Positions 1-8,777 of a stretch of DNA of 64,000 bases are shown here, one piece after another (the stretch's first letter is position 1; every line of letters begins with the position of its first letter). Source of the DNA: Roseivirga sp. (lineage in GTDB: Bacteria > Bacteroidota > Bacteroidia > Cytophagales > Cyclobacteriaceae); contig JAJCYM010000046.1 in NCBI GenBank assembly GCA_029262895.1, positions 1 through 64,000 on the forward strand, read 5' to 3'. The notes under the pieces are model-generated. The model did not search any database and was not told the DNA's origin. It was given only the letters and a program-made list of their open reading frames with translations. Position numbers and translations under genes: made by a program.

Positions 1-1
1 T

Positions 2-793
2 GTGGGTGAAGATGTTGAAAGTATCCTTACAAGATTGCTCCAAGCGGCCAATTATGATGTAGAATCTGCCGAGAGGGGCATTATTTATATTGATGAAATC
101 GACAAAATTGCTCGTAAGTCAGACAACCCCTCGATCACCAGAGATGTAAGTGGTGAGGGTGTACAGCAGGCCCTACTAAAGCTATTAGAAGGAACCAGTG
201 TAAACGTTCCTCCCCAAGGTGGTAGAAAGCACCCCGATCAAAAGATGATTTCTGTTAACACAGAGAATGTCTTGTTTATTTGTGGGGGAGCATTTGACGG
301 CATCAAACGTAATATTGCCAACCGATTGAATACGCAGCCTTTAGGCTTTGTTGCCCAATCTGATGACCAGGGCGAGTTTGATAATGACAATCTTCATCAG
401 TATATCAATGCACAAGATCTCAAAAACTATGGCCTGATTCCCGAGTTAATTGGCAGGCTACCAGTAATTACTTTCTTGAATCCATTGAGTGCCAAAATTC
501 TCAAGAACATTCTCACTGAACCCAAGAATGCACTCACGAAGCAATATGAGAAGTTGTTCAACATGGAGGATACTGAGCTGGTTTTTGAGCCAAAAGCACT
601 GGATTACATCGTGCAAAGAGCTCTTGAATTTAAGCTTGGCGCAAGGGGATTAAGGTCAATTTGCGAGGCAATTATGACCGATGCAATGTTTGAACTACCA
701 TCGGATAATACAATCAAGAAGCTAGTTATTGACAAGGCTTATGCCATGGCGAAATTCGAGAAATCGAAATTCAAGAAATTGAAGGTTGCCTAA
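2..793 (+). CDS. clpX: ATP-dependent Clp protease ATP-binding subunit ClpX (3' part)
   Basis: AAA+ unfoldase that feeds tagged proteins to the ClpP peptidase in the cytoplasm. The gene enters from the left edge, so the zinc-binding domain and Walker A are outside the window. The first codon seen (GTG) is an internal valine in VGEDVES, not a start. Visible parts are Walker B ([11 protein letters not shown]), the [14 protein letters not shown] helix, the RKH substrate loop (QGGRKHPDQ) and the sensor-2 region (KLGARGLRS). It ends with TAA, and a 7-base tandem repeat begins 5 bases later. The family match is unambiguous over the 263 visible residues. Confidence 0.97.
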   Translation: MGEDVESILTRLLQAANYDVESAERGIIYIDEIDKIARKSDNPSITRDVSGEGVQQALLKLLEGTSVNVPPQGGRKHPDQKMISVNTENVLFICGGAFDGIKRNIANRLNTQPLGFVAQSDDQGEFDNDNLHQYINAQDLKNYGLIPELIGRLPVITFLNPLSAKILKNILTEPKNALTKQYEKLFNMEDTELVFEPKALDYIVQRALEFKLGARGLRSICEAIMTDAMFELPSDNTIKKLVIDKAYAMAKFEKSKFKKLKVA

Positions 794-798
794 CCTAA

Positions 799-846
799 CA
801 AGTTTCAAGTTTCAAGTTTCAAGTTTCAAGTTTCAAGTTTCAAGTT
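799..846. repeat. 7-bp tandem repeat (CAAGTTT), about 6.9 copies
   Basis: Six perfect copies of CAAGTTT run from 799 to 840, followed by a partial CAAGTT. The array lies just after the clpX stop codon and before the 3' end of the convergent queD-family gene. Both flanking genes are uninterrupted, so it sits in non-coding DNA. The copy number may vary by replication slippage. Confidence 0.95.
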
Positions 847-874
847 CAAAATTCTTTGAGGTTCCTACAAGAGC

Positions 875-1297
875 TTAACCAAAGTACTCAACAAAGTTTC
901 TGGGAGTTTCATAAAGCTTGATGCAGTATAACTCTCCCGTCTTCGAGATTTTGGGGATGGTTGGTTGGAGAATTTTCCAAATTTCCATTACTAGGTTTTC
1001 ACAGCTGGCCATTTTGTCCTGCATGAACGGGACATCAACATTCAGATTTTTATGGTCTAACTGATCTATTACATCTCTCCTGATCAGGGTTGATAGCTTT
1101 TTAAGGTCAATTACAAAACCAGTTTCAGGATCGGGTGTTCCTTTCACGGTGACGATCATGTCAAAATTATGACCGTGCCAATTGGTATTGGCACATGGTC
1201 CAAAAACCTCCACATTCTTTTCTTCAGTCCAATTTGGATTGTACAGCTTGTGTGCCGCATTGAAGTGTTCCTTTCTACTGACGTAAACTATTCCCAT
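875..1297 (-). CDS. queD: 6-carboxytetrahydropterin synthase / PTPS family (QueD-like)
   Basis: T-fold enzyme of the 6-pyruvoyl-tetrahydropterin synthase family, which makes 6-carboxytetrahydropterin from dihydroneopterin triphosphate for queuosine. At 140 residues it has the usual length. The likely zinc ligands are H16 (in HFNAAH) and H41 and H43 (in WHGHN); C35 is the likely catalytic cysteine. Five residues separate C35 from H41, as in animal PTPS, whereas E. coli QueD has three. QueE, the next enzyme of the pathway, is encoded 12.7 kb away at 13970-14587, which favours a queuosine role. The start is divergent from hldD, with a TATATTTG -7 element at 1314-1321. A pterin role cannot be excluded from sequence alone. 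Confidence 0.88.
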   Translation of the reverse strand: MGIVYVSRKEHFNAAHKLYNPNWTEEKNVEVFGPCANTNWHGHNFDMIVTVKGTPDPETGFVIDLKKLSTLIRRDVIDQLDHKNLNVDVPFMQDKMASCENLVMEIWKILQPTIPKISKTGELYCIKLYETPRNFVEYFG

Positions 1298-1313
1298 GTC
1301 AATAATTTCGCTG

Positions 1314-1342
1314 CAAATATAGGTTCAATTTGTTTAACTTTG
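1314..1342. promoter_or_regulatory. Divergent promoter region between queD-like gene and hldD
   Basis: Two Bacteroidota -7 elements (consensus TAnnTTTG) lie back to back. TATATTTG reads on the minus strand (plus positions 1314-1321), 17 bases before the queD-like start. TAACTTTG reads on the plus strand (1335-1342), 27 bases before the hldD start. No good -33 TTTG is present at the right distance for either, so the call rests on the -7 matches and their positions. Confidence 0.5.
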
Positions 1343-1368
1343 AAGTGCTCATTTGAACAAGGCATTTT

Positions 1369-2334
1369 ATGATTGTAGTAACAGGCGCAGCAGGTTTCAT
1401 TGCCAGTTGTTTGGTAAGTAAATTGAATGAGGAAGGCTTCAATCACGTTGTTGTTGTCGACAAGTTCGACAATGACGAAAAAAATAAAAACCTCGTTGAC
1501 AAGAACATTCTTGATTATGTCGACAGGGACGATTTCCTTGAGTGGTTGGACACCGTGGGCGATAAAGTTGAATTTATTTTTCACTTAGGGGCTAGAACTG
1601 ACACTGCTGAATTTGATCAAGAGCTTCTGGATACGCTAAATACTGAGTACTCAAAGGCAGTTTGGAGAAAGTGCATTGCGTATCAGATTCCATTGGTCTA
1701 CGCCTCTTCTGCAGCTACTTATGGCTTAGGAGAGCATGGATACGAAGATGATGATTCCATAATTCCTGATTTGAAGCCTTTGAATCCTTATGGAATTTCA
1801 AAAAACGAATTCGACAAATGGGTTTTGGAACAGGAAACAACTCCTTTTTTCTGGGCTGGCCTGAAGTTTTTCAATGTTTATGGCCCAAATGAGTACCACA
1901 AAGGTCGGATGGCCTCTGTTATTTTGCATGCCTTCAATCAAATCCAAAAAACTGATGGAATGAAGTTGTTCAGGTCTCACAACCCTGAATTCAAAGACGG
2001 TGAACAACAGAGAGACTTTGTCTACGTGAAAGACGTGGTGGATGTGTGTTATTTCCTGATGCATCACAGGAAGGATTCGGCCATTTACAACCTAGGTAGT
2101 GGCAAGGCCAGAACATTTTTAGATTTATGCAGGGCAGTATTCAAAGCACTGGACAAACCGGAGAACATTTCATTTGTAGATACTCCCGAAGATATCCGAG
2201 ATAAATACCAGTATTTCACCGAAGCGAATATGGGAAAACTCAAGGGTATTGGATACACTCAAGAGTTTACCGAACTAGAAGATGGAATTGATCACTACGT
2301 TTCCAATTACCTTCTTAATTCAAAGATCAGATAA
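1369..2334 (+). CDS. hldD: ADP-L-glycero-D-manno-heptose 6-epimerase
   Basis: NAD(P)-dependent short-chain epimerase of the extended SDR family. It converts ADP-D-glycero-D-manno-heptose to the L-glycero form for the lipopolysaccharide inner core. The N-terminus carries the dinucleotide-binding motif TGAAGFI. The catalytic Tyr and Lys are in NPYGISKNEFDKW, and the family segments FHLGARTDT, FFNVYGPNEYHKG and QQRDFVYVKD are intact. Its 321 residues are typical. It is transcribed away from the queD-like gene and converges on the haloperoxidase fusion gene, with one base between the two stop codons. Both stops lie in a 15-base palindrome (2328-2342). Confidence 0.94.
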   Translation: MIVVTGAAGFIASCLVSKLNEEGFNHVVVVDKFDNDEKNKNLVDKNILDYVDRDDFLEWLDTVGDKVEFIFHLGARTDTAEFDQELLDTLNTEYSKAVWRKCIAYQIPLVYASSAATYGLGEHGYEDDDSIIPDLKPLNPYGISKNEFDKWVLEQETTPFFWAGLKFFNVYGPNEYHKGRMASVILHAFNQIQKTDGMKLFRSHNPEFKDGEQQRDFVYVKDVVDVCYFLMHHRKDSAIYNLGSGKARTFLDLCRAVFKALDKPENISFVDTPEDIRDKYQYFTEANMGKLKGIGYTQEFTELEDGIDHYVSNYLLNSKIR

Positions 2335-2335
2335 C

Positions 2336-5300
2336 TTATCTGTCTACTAATATTTTCTTATTGTAGGTACCCTTATTGGTTTTCACCCTCACAATGTAAA
2401 ACCCACCGGGTAGATTCTGTGAGGAAATGGAAACCTTGTTTTGAGTTCCTATCAAAGTGGCCTGCTTTTGCCTCAGACTATTACCCCTACTATCAATTAT
2501 TTCAAGTAGAAGCTCTGTGGTGACTTTTTCATCAAACTCAATGATTATATCTTCCGAGTTTTTAGATGGATTGGGATAAACTTTAAAGTCGAAAGTAATT
2601 TCTGAAGGTTGAGTCTCAATTGATGTAATCACATTGTTGAAATAACTCCTGCTGTGATTATATGCTGCAATGCCAATTTTTTCACCCAAAATCCTTCCTG
2701 GTATATCATCAGCTGGTGGATGAATGCCACCCCAAATTCTTGACAAGCTACATTGATCAGAAGCATCTCTATAAGTGGCCCATTGTAGTGTCACATCAAC
2801 GCTAGGTCCTTCTTCAAATACCAAAAATTCGTTTTTTGGCGCTAAAAACTCACCCATACCGCCAGGAAAATACTCGTCTCCCGTCATCAAGGTCATCACC
2901 TCTGCTGCCGCCCGTGAGAAAGTAGAGTGGCCAGAAATGTAGCCAGCGAAGGGTGGTGTTACAAAAGAGGGTCTTTGATAGGGCCACCAATTCTCGGCAA
3001 GAATCCAATCCACCCCAGCCACGTCTATGTCTGGATTTTGAATATAATCCGGTCCTTTCCAAGCGTAGAGTTTAATCTTGTTAAGATTCTCATTGTTGTC
3101 TCCAACCAACGCGTCATTCTCTGTTACCAATTCTATATAGCCATCCATCAATGGAATACCGTTGGGTGAGTATGAAGGCTTATTGACATCTGAGCTTTGT
3201 CCTTCTCCGGCCATATACCTTATGGCCGAAACAGGCCTTATATAGTCATACCAACCCTTTATACCCCATGCGGTAATTGCCGCATCGTGCATTGCTCCAC
3301 CTAAGGTCATATAGGATTTTACATCCCATTCCAAATCAGAAAGGATTCTACCTTCACCTCCATACCTCTTTACAAAATCAGGATGATCACTAACATAGTT
3401 GAGTAGGGTAAACCAATGACCTGGTGGTGTTTCAGAGTCAGGACCATCCGCCCAAAATTCGGCTAAAACTCGCCCATAATCTCCCCTAGGGACCATTTGC
3501 GCTTCGTAAGGTTGCCCGGTCTTAGGGTTAATTGAGCGTCCCTGGCTAATGTCTCCCCCATCATTCAAATTATAAAACTCATCATACTTTTCGAAGGTCT
3601 TTGGAAAATCAGCAATATCAATATTCCCTATTGCTCCTGGTGAAATATCCCATTGGACATCATTTTCATGGTCGAGCTGAGCGGACCACACGGAGACTAA
3701 GGAGAAACCCCATTTGTATTCTTCTGTTAATCCGCCACCGGCATCTAATATGATTTCCGGAGGAGTACCGGGATCATTATATACCCAATACTCATTACCA
3801 TCTTTTTGTTTTATTGTCAAATCAGATTCAGACAAGGCAAATGGTGTTACTTCACCCCATTCGGGGCCCAAGAATTCCGGGGTGTTCACGGGGATAACAT
3901 TGCCAGACTGGTCTATAAAAATATCCAAAGTTAAAGGCTGCCAGCGATTAGGGTCTTCAACATTAGTACCTGGGCGAGATGGTACCATGGAAGGGTTTAC
4001 GGGGTTATAAAACTTGTTTTCATAACCATTTTCTTCATTAGAGCCATCTTGATTCCCAAAAGCAATTATGGTTTCCGCTATATAGTTGCCCAAAGCTGCC
4101 GGCTCACCTGTGGTATAATCGGTGGATGTAAAAGCAATGTCATAGTCCATTTGTTCCATCAATGCCCTCAATCGCCTGATTGTTCCTGTGGCTCCGGGAG
4201 AACTGGCGAATCTATGAGTCAATAATCGGTAGACAGCATAGCTTAAGGCCTCATCTCGAGCTTCTTCCACGTTTTCCGGGGTCGATATACCACTAAATTC
4301 GCTTGTGAATCCATGATCCTCTCGTCCAAGCAGATAAGTATCTGCAAATTCATCATAGGTGGCCCAAACATCATACATTGCTATAGCGGTATGAAAAAGG
4401 TTTCGAGCATGTACTGTTGGGCGAGCAAAATCATTCCTTATGGCATTCAATAATTCTTCATTCCATTGACGCGCCATTGAGTACTCCCCTAATCCCTCGA
4501 ACACAATCCCTGAGTCATCCCCTATAAGCTCTTCACTGACAATACTTGTTTCCTCAACAATGGTCACCAGCCTGTTTACTTCAAGGTCATGGAATACCTC
4601 TTTAAGCCCGTTGGGCCATTCAATATGCAGTTCATCTATGTGTTTGGCAGCTGCCAACCCAAAATGAACTGGTTTAGGACTTTGCCCCAATAATTCGCCT
4701 CCATGGTAGAAGCGATGATATTCCTTATCTCCTACTACCACTTTAAGTTTAGTGCCATAAGCATCCCTATTCGAGGCCGTTCCTTCAAGTTTTACTTGGA
4801 GCCAACTATTATTCTTTTGACTTCTTACCTCATCGGCCAGGTTTCTAAACAAATAGGGTTGTGATTCCCAATTGCCTATTAGGACATCCAAATCTCCATC
4901 CATGTCATAATCAAAGGTGGTAAGTCCAAAGGAGTTGTTAAATCCTCTAATTCCTGACCCTCGCGAGTGGTCTCTGAATCCTTCCTGACCTTCACTCATT
5001 GTATTCTCAAAAAGGAAATTCTCCGTACGCAAATCAAATGCCGCTGCAGCCAAATCCAGGTCACCATCGTTATCGGCATCAAAAAACTCTGTACCCCATC
5101 CCCAGCCTGTATTTTCAACTCCTAGTTCTTCAGCCTTATCAACAAAGCCCTCGCCATTTCCCTTGTTCACAAAAAGTGGATTAGGCAAATTATAGTGAAT
5201 ATTAGTTACGTAGATATCGAAATTTCCATCATTGTCGTAGTCGCCAATGGCTATTCCCATTCCATTACCATCATTCTCCAGACCATATTCGGTCGTTTTT

Positions 5301-6136
5301 TCTTCAAAGTACTCGCCTGACATATTGATGAAAAAGGTATTCGGAGTTCCGTCATTTGCAACATATAAGTCCAACCATCCATCGTCATTCGCATCGATAG
5401 GAAGAGATGTCCAGGTTTTACCCCCTACATCTGCCAGTCCTGTTCTTTCCGTTACATCTTCAAAGATTCCAGCTCCCAAATTCTCATACATCCTGTTGCT
5501 CTTCGCAAAATCACTGACATATAAATCCAGATCACCATCTTTGTCAAAATCCCACCAGAGGGGACTGCTGCTATAACAATCTGTACAGCCCTTTATTCCT
5601 GCTGTCTCAGAGACGTTTGTAAAAGTGCCGTCCCCATTGTTATGGTATAATTTATCATAGCCAAAAAGTGCTATAAAGAGATCAGGGTATCCATCATTGT
5701 CATAGTCGCCCCATGAGGCCCCTAGCTTATCTTCCATAAAGGGTTTGCCCCCTCCTCCTAATGAAGTTTGCTTATCGAGGTTTGCTTCTATAGTAACATC
5801 TGTGAAATTTCCATCTCCGTCATTTCTAAATAACCTATTCCAGGTTTGTGGGTCACTTTCGTCAAACAAAAATTTCGAGACAATGAAAATATCCAGATCC
5901 CCATCCTTATCATAATCTGCCACGGACATTCCCTGGCTATGACTACTCTTTGCCAATTCCGATGCTCTGCCCACCTCTTCAAAAGTCTGGGCCATCAGCG
6001 TATTGTAAAAAGGGACTATTACCAAGCAAATCAGTAAAATCCAAACTCCACGAATACCCCTGTAGTGAGTCCAGTCCAATTTCAAACTAAGTCCGTCAAA
6101 AAAACGAAAACGCTTTACTGCACAAATCATATTCAT
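2336..6136 (-). CDS. FG-GAP/ASPIC-UnbV/vanadium-dependent haloperoxidase fusion with T9SS sorting domain
   Basis: A 1266-residue exported protein. The order is: an N-terminal hydrophobic signal (residues about 30-48, ending LMAQ), FG-GAP/VCBS propeller repeats with many Ca-loop motifs such as DYDKDGDLD and DYDNDG (about 65-440), an ASPIC/UnbV domain (about 455-535), a vanadium haloperoxidase domain of the PAP2 superfamily (about 560-1180), and a T9SS type A sorting domain (about 1190-1266, starting near VYPNPSKN). All known vanadate-site motifs are present: K960-x6-R967-P, S1068-G-H1070, and R1133-x5-H1139-x3-D1143. It is therefore probably an active secreted haloperoxidase, or otherwise an acid phosphatase. 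The halide preference cannot be read from sequence. The context is a monocistronic gene downstream of the SusCD operon terminator. ATG codons at 6136 and 6130 are both possible starts. Confidence 0.88.
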   Translation of the reverse strand: MNMICAVKRFRFFDGLSLKLDWTHYRGIRGVWILLICLVIVPFYNTLMAQTFEEVGRASELAKSSHSQGMSVADYDKDGDLDIFIVSKFLFDESDPQTWNRLFRNDGDGNFTDVTIEANLDKQTSLGGGGKPFMEDKLGASWGDYDNDGYPDLFIALFGYDKLYHNNGDGTFTNVSETAGIKGCTDCYSSSPLWWDFDKDGDLDLYVSDFAKSNRMYENLGAGIFEDVTERTGLADVGGKTWTSLPIDANDDGWLDLYVANDGTPNTFFINMSGEYFEEKTTEYGLENDGNGMGIAIGDYDNDGNFDIYVTNIHYNLPNPLFVNKGNGEGFVDKAEELGVENTGWGWGTEFFDADNDGDLDLAAAAFDLRTENFLFENTMSEGQEGFRDHSRGSGIRGFNNSFGLTTFDYDMDGDLDVLIGNWESQPYLFRNLADEVRSQKNNSWLQVKLEGTASNRDAYGTKLKVVVGDKEYHRFYHGGELLGQSPKPVHFGLAAAKHIDELHIEWPNGLKEVFHDLEVNRLVTIVEETSIVSEELIGDDSGIVFEGLGEYSMARQWNEELLNAIRNDFARPTVHARNLFHTAIAMYDVWATYDEFADTYLLGREDHGFTSEFSGISTPENVEEARDEALSYAVYRLLTHRFASSPGATGTIRRLRALMEQMDYDIAFTSTDYTTGEPAALGNYIAETIIAFGNQDGSNEENGYENKFYNPVNPSMVPSRPGTNVEDPNRWQPLTLDIFIDQSGNVIPVNTPEFLGPEWGEVTPFALSESDLTIKQKDGNEYWVYNDPGTPPEIILDAGGGLTEEYKWGFSLVSVWSAQLDHENDVQWDISPGAIGNIDIADFPKTFEKYDEFYNLNDGGDISQGRSINPKTGQPYEAQMVPRGDYGRVLAEFWADGPDSETPPGHWFTLLNYVSDHPDFVKRYGGEGRILSDLEWDVKSYMTLGGAMHDAAITAWGIKGWYDYIRPVSAIRYMAGEGQSSDVNKPSYSPNGIPLMDGYIELVTENDALVGDNNENLNKIKLYAWKGPDYIQNPDIDVAGVDWILAENWWPYQRPSFVTPPFAGYISGHSTFSRAAAEVMTLMTGDEYFPGGMGEFLAPKNEFLVFEEGPSVDVTLQWATYRDASDQCSLSRIWGGIHPPADDIPGRILGEKIGIAAYNHSRSYFNNVITSIETQPSEITFDFKVYPNPSKNSEDIIIEFDEKVTTELLLEIIDSRGNSLRQKQATLIGTQNKVSISSQNLPGGFYIVRVKTNKGTYNKKILVDR

Positions 6137-6178
6137 CTTACCACTTGTTACTAAATATAAGAAGTATCACAGATACTT

Positions 6179-6215
6179 TAATAAAAGAAGCTTGCTAACA
6201 AAGTTAACAAGCTTC
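6179..6215 (-). terminator. Rho-independent terminator of the SusCD operon
   Basis: Hairpin with arms GAAGCTTGCTAAC and GTTAACAAGCTTC (12 of 13 pair) around an AAA loop at 6187-6215. Read on the minus strand it is followed by TTTTATTA. It lies 45 bases after the last gene of the minus-strand operon and before the haloperoxidase gene. Confidence 0.8.
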
Positions 6216-6260
6216 TTGATTCAATATTAAAAATATGCTATTTATAGCTCTTTCTCAGAA

Positions 6261-7178
6261 CTATTGTTTTTGAATTACAAACGCTCGTGCACCAAATGTA
6301 CCTGCCGCAACAGTTCTAAACATATTCAGAGACACTAAGCTTACACAGCTATAAGATACACCTGTACCTTGTAGAGTCGCTAGCCCAAATGTAGGGTCAA
6401 TGTGCGAATCCTGTTCTGCAACAGTAGTCACTTGATTGGCACCGAAGGCTATGGTAATGTTACGACCAGCAGAAAATGGCTCAATCATAGTCATCTCATT
6501 AGTACCAGGCCCCAACACCACATTGACAGTAGTCAATCCAAATGTAGGATCATTCAACACATTCCATACACCTGCTGTAGCAAAACTTGGATCCCAACTT
6601 GGGCAGTTAACAGTAAGTGAAAACTCCATTGCACTTCTGTAACCATTTGGTCCTGCTTGATTCAGCAATATAGGAGTTGAACTTCCAGATACTGCACCAG
6701 TAGTAGCATCATATGTCAACACAGATGCATCAAACACCTGACCATCTGTTGTAGTCGCTGTTCCAGAAAAAGTGAACGTTTGTCCAAAAGCAACTGTCGC
6801 AGGGTCAATTCCCATAGCAGTAGCTATATCTGTTATAGAAAAAGTAGGGTTTGCTGGAAACGAAGTTATTGCTCCCCCTAAATTCGCAGCAGTTGACAAA
6901 GCAGCTCCTGGAGTACGTACAGCAAGTTGATAACTAGCTATGTTAGATTCACCTGCGTCTTCCAGATTCAATGTGAAAGTTGCATTTGGAATCGTAACTC
7001 CCTCAGGGACACTAATCGTTGTGATTAGCGTTCCTTCCTGAAACCTTACAAAGCCACCATCCGAAAGGAAATCACCCTCGAAAATACCAACTAAAAAGCT
7101 TTCATCTTTCTCGCACCCAAACATAACTAATGTACATAACATCAATATGCTGAATGATCGTTTTATATTATTTTTCAT
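6261..7178 (-). CDS. Lipoprotein encoded downstream of SusCD (function unknown)
   Basis: I do not recognise the family. The 305 residues begin with a lipoprotein signal ending in VMFGC, making C22 the likely lipidated cysteine. The body is rich in Gly, Thr and Ser and looks all-beta, with Ig-like repeats such as GQTFTFSGTATTTDGQVFDA. It is the third gene of a susC-susD operon, 21 bases after susD and followed by a strong terminator. This is the place where SusE/SusF-type surface ligand-binding lipoproteins are usually encoded, so a role in binding the same nutrient is likely but inferred. No enzyme motif is visible. Confidence 0.75.
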   Translation of the reverse strand: MKNNIKRSFSILMLCTLVMFGCEKDESFLVGIFEGDFLSDGGFVRFQEGTLITTISVPEGVTIPNATFTLNLEDAGESNIASYQLAVRTPGAALSTAANLGGAITSFPANPTFSITDIATAMGIDPATVAFGQTFTFSGTATTTDGQVFDASVLTYDATTGAVSGSSTPILLNQAGPNGYRSAMEFSLTVNCPSWDPSFATAGVWNVLNDPTFGLTTVNVVLGPGTNEMTMIEPFSAGRNITIAFGANQVTTVAEQDSHIDPTFGLATLQGTGVSYSCVSLVSLNMFRTVAAGTFGARAFVIQKQ

Positions 7179-7199
7179 TCCTATTTCTTAGTTAAAAAA

Positions 7200-8771
7200 T
7201 TAATTAATTGCGCCTGCAGGATTAGTGTCCCAAAAAACTCTCTCCCCTACATCACCATGCTGCACTAAGTCAGGATTGAAATTTGTTACTATTTCACTAT
7301 CAGGAATAAAGTACTGTCTTGGGAAAGCACCACCAGCTTGAATTGGCTGTTCTAAGAAGCTTGGGAACAATGTTCTTCTCAAGTTATTGTAAGCTTCCAA
7401 GCCATTACCCCAAAGTGCGACATAATATTCAGTCATAATGACATCCAATCGTTCGCTATCATTCGCTGCAGCCGCATAGTTTGCATTTGCTTCTGCTATA
7501 TAAGCAGCAACATCAGCACCCGTAGCAGTTCCGGCAACAAAGCCAGTCACCTTATCAAAAGAAGCCTGCATTCCATTTTCCAAATAAGTAGCAGCACTAC
7601 CAGTAGTACCCAAAGTAAGGGCTGCTTCTGCTAACATGAATTGAACATAAGTAGAGAGTAGAATCGGATTGATACCCGCTCCTCCTAAACCTGTGTTATT
7701 TCTAGCTACCAAAAATGCATCATTATCAAATGCTCCACCAGCAGGATACGCTCCCCAAGTAGGTTTCTCGTCACCGTCATTTGGAATACCTTCATCATCC
7801 TGATGATCACGTCCCCAATAACCATTACCTACGTAGCAAAAATTGTGAGTTAAACTACCCGCGCAAGGTAACTTGTCACCAGACGGATCAGCGATAGTTT
7901 GTCTATAGATATAGTACCTCAGTCTTGGATCCTCAGCTGCTTTTGAATTCATAAGATGATCCATGAATCCATTACTCATATATCCGCCTACACCTGACTC
8001 ATAGTTACCTCGGAAATCTGGGTGCCTATTGTTCACAGGAACTTGAGAAGTACCATACTGAAACTGAAAATCATCAGCTGATGAAGTAATATAGTTACCT
8101 CCAGCAATGATGGCATTAATTCCAGCAGTAGAGGCTGCCTGAGTTACTAATCGAGTCTGCAAGTACATTTTTAACTTCAATGTATTTGCTACCTTAACCC
8201 ATTTACTCACATCTCCACCATAAAACATATCGATAGTCGGGCTGCTCGATGGCGTAGTATTCAAATTGACAATTGCATCATCAAGCAAAGTGTGCATAGC
8301 GGCATAAATATCCGCTCCGGCATCAAAACCAGGATTTGGAAAGTCAACATTGATAGCTTCAGTAAAGACAGCTGTTCCTATATAATCAACCAAGTTGACA
8401 TACATGAAGGCTTTCATCACCTGAGCCATTCCTAAGTGAACGGTTAGGTTATTTTCAACTGCTATTGCTTCAAGCGCATTGAAATTATTGAAATAAGCAT
8501 AGGAATTATTCCAAGTTCCATTCATTTGGGTTGTGTTTGCGTTATATGAACCAAATTCATTACGCATTCTTGTCGGTCCAAAGCTAGTGGCACTCAATCC
8601 ACGCTGTTGACCATTAAAGCTCAACTGTAGCGTATTAAGTACAAAGTTAGGATCGGCAGAAGATAAGCCCAGCACGTTTGGGTTCTCCGTAAGTTCCAGT
8701 CGAGTGGTCTCACAAGAGAACATCACAACCGTGAACAACAGTAGTATATATTTAATAATTCTTTTCATCAT
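7200..8771 (-). CDS. SusD/RagB-family nutrient-binding outer-membrane lipoprotein
   Basis: Surface lipoprotein that caps the SusC transporter and binds the nutrient. The signal ends in VVMFSC with the lipobox Cys at position 20. The 523-residue length and the pattern (early ENPNVLG, long helical TPR-like stretches, a C-terminal RRTLFPSFLEQP followed by PRQYF.PDSEIVTN) fit the SusD-like_2 subgroup. It starts 6 bases after the susC stop codon. No glycoside hydrolase or protease is linked, so the substrate (glycan, peptide or other) cannot be named. It is co-transcribed with susC and the following lipoprotein gene. Confidence 0.92.
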   Translation of the reverse strand: MMKRIIKYILLLFTVVMFSCETTRLELTENPNVLGLSSADPNFVLNTLQLSFNGQQRGLSATSFGPTRMRNEFGSYNANTTQMNGTWNNSYAYFNNFNALEAIAVENNLTVHLGMAQVMKAFMYVNLVDYIGTAVFTEAINVDFPNPGFDAGADIYAAMHTLLDDAIVNLNTTPSSSPTIDMFYGGDVSKWVKVANTLKLKMYLQTRLVTQAASTAGINAIIAGGNYITSSADDFQFQYGTSQVPVNNRHPDFRGNYESGVGGYMSNGFMDHLMNSKAAEDPRLRYYIYRQTIADPSGDKLPCAGSLTHNFCYVGNGYWGRDHQDDEGIPNDGDEKPTWGAYPAGGAFDNDAFLVARNNTGLGGAGINPILLSTYVQFMLAEAALTLGTTGSAATYLENGMQASFDKVTGFVAGTATGADVAAYIAEANANYAAAANDSERLDVIMTEYYVALWGNGLEAYNNLRRTLFPSFLEQPIQAGGAFPRQYFIPDSEIVTNFNPDLVQHGDVGERVFWDTNPAGAIN

Positions 8772-8777
8772 TATTTA

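Noticed and set aside
1288-1584. Minus-strand open frame inside hldD
   Set aside because: Antisense to a clear enzyme gene; no family features of its own.
3714-4010. Plus-strand open frame inside the haloperoxidase gene
   Set aside because: Antisense shadow of a gene whose domains are intact on the other strand.
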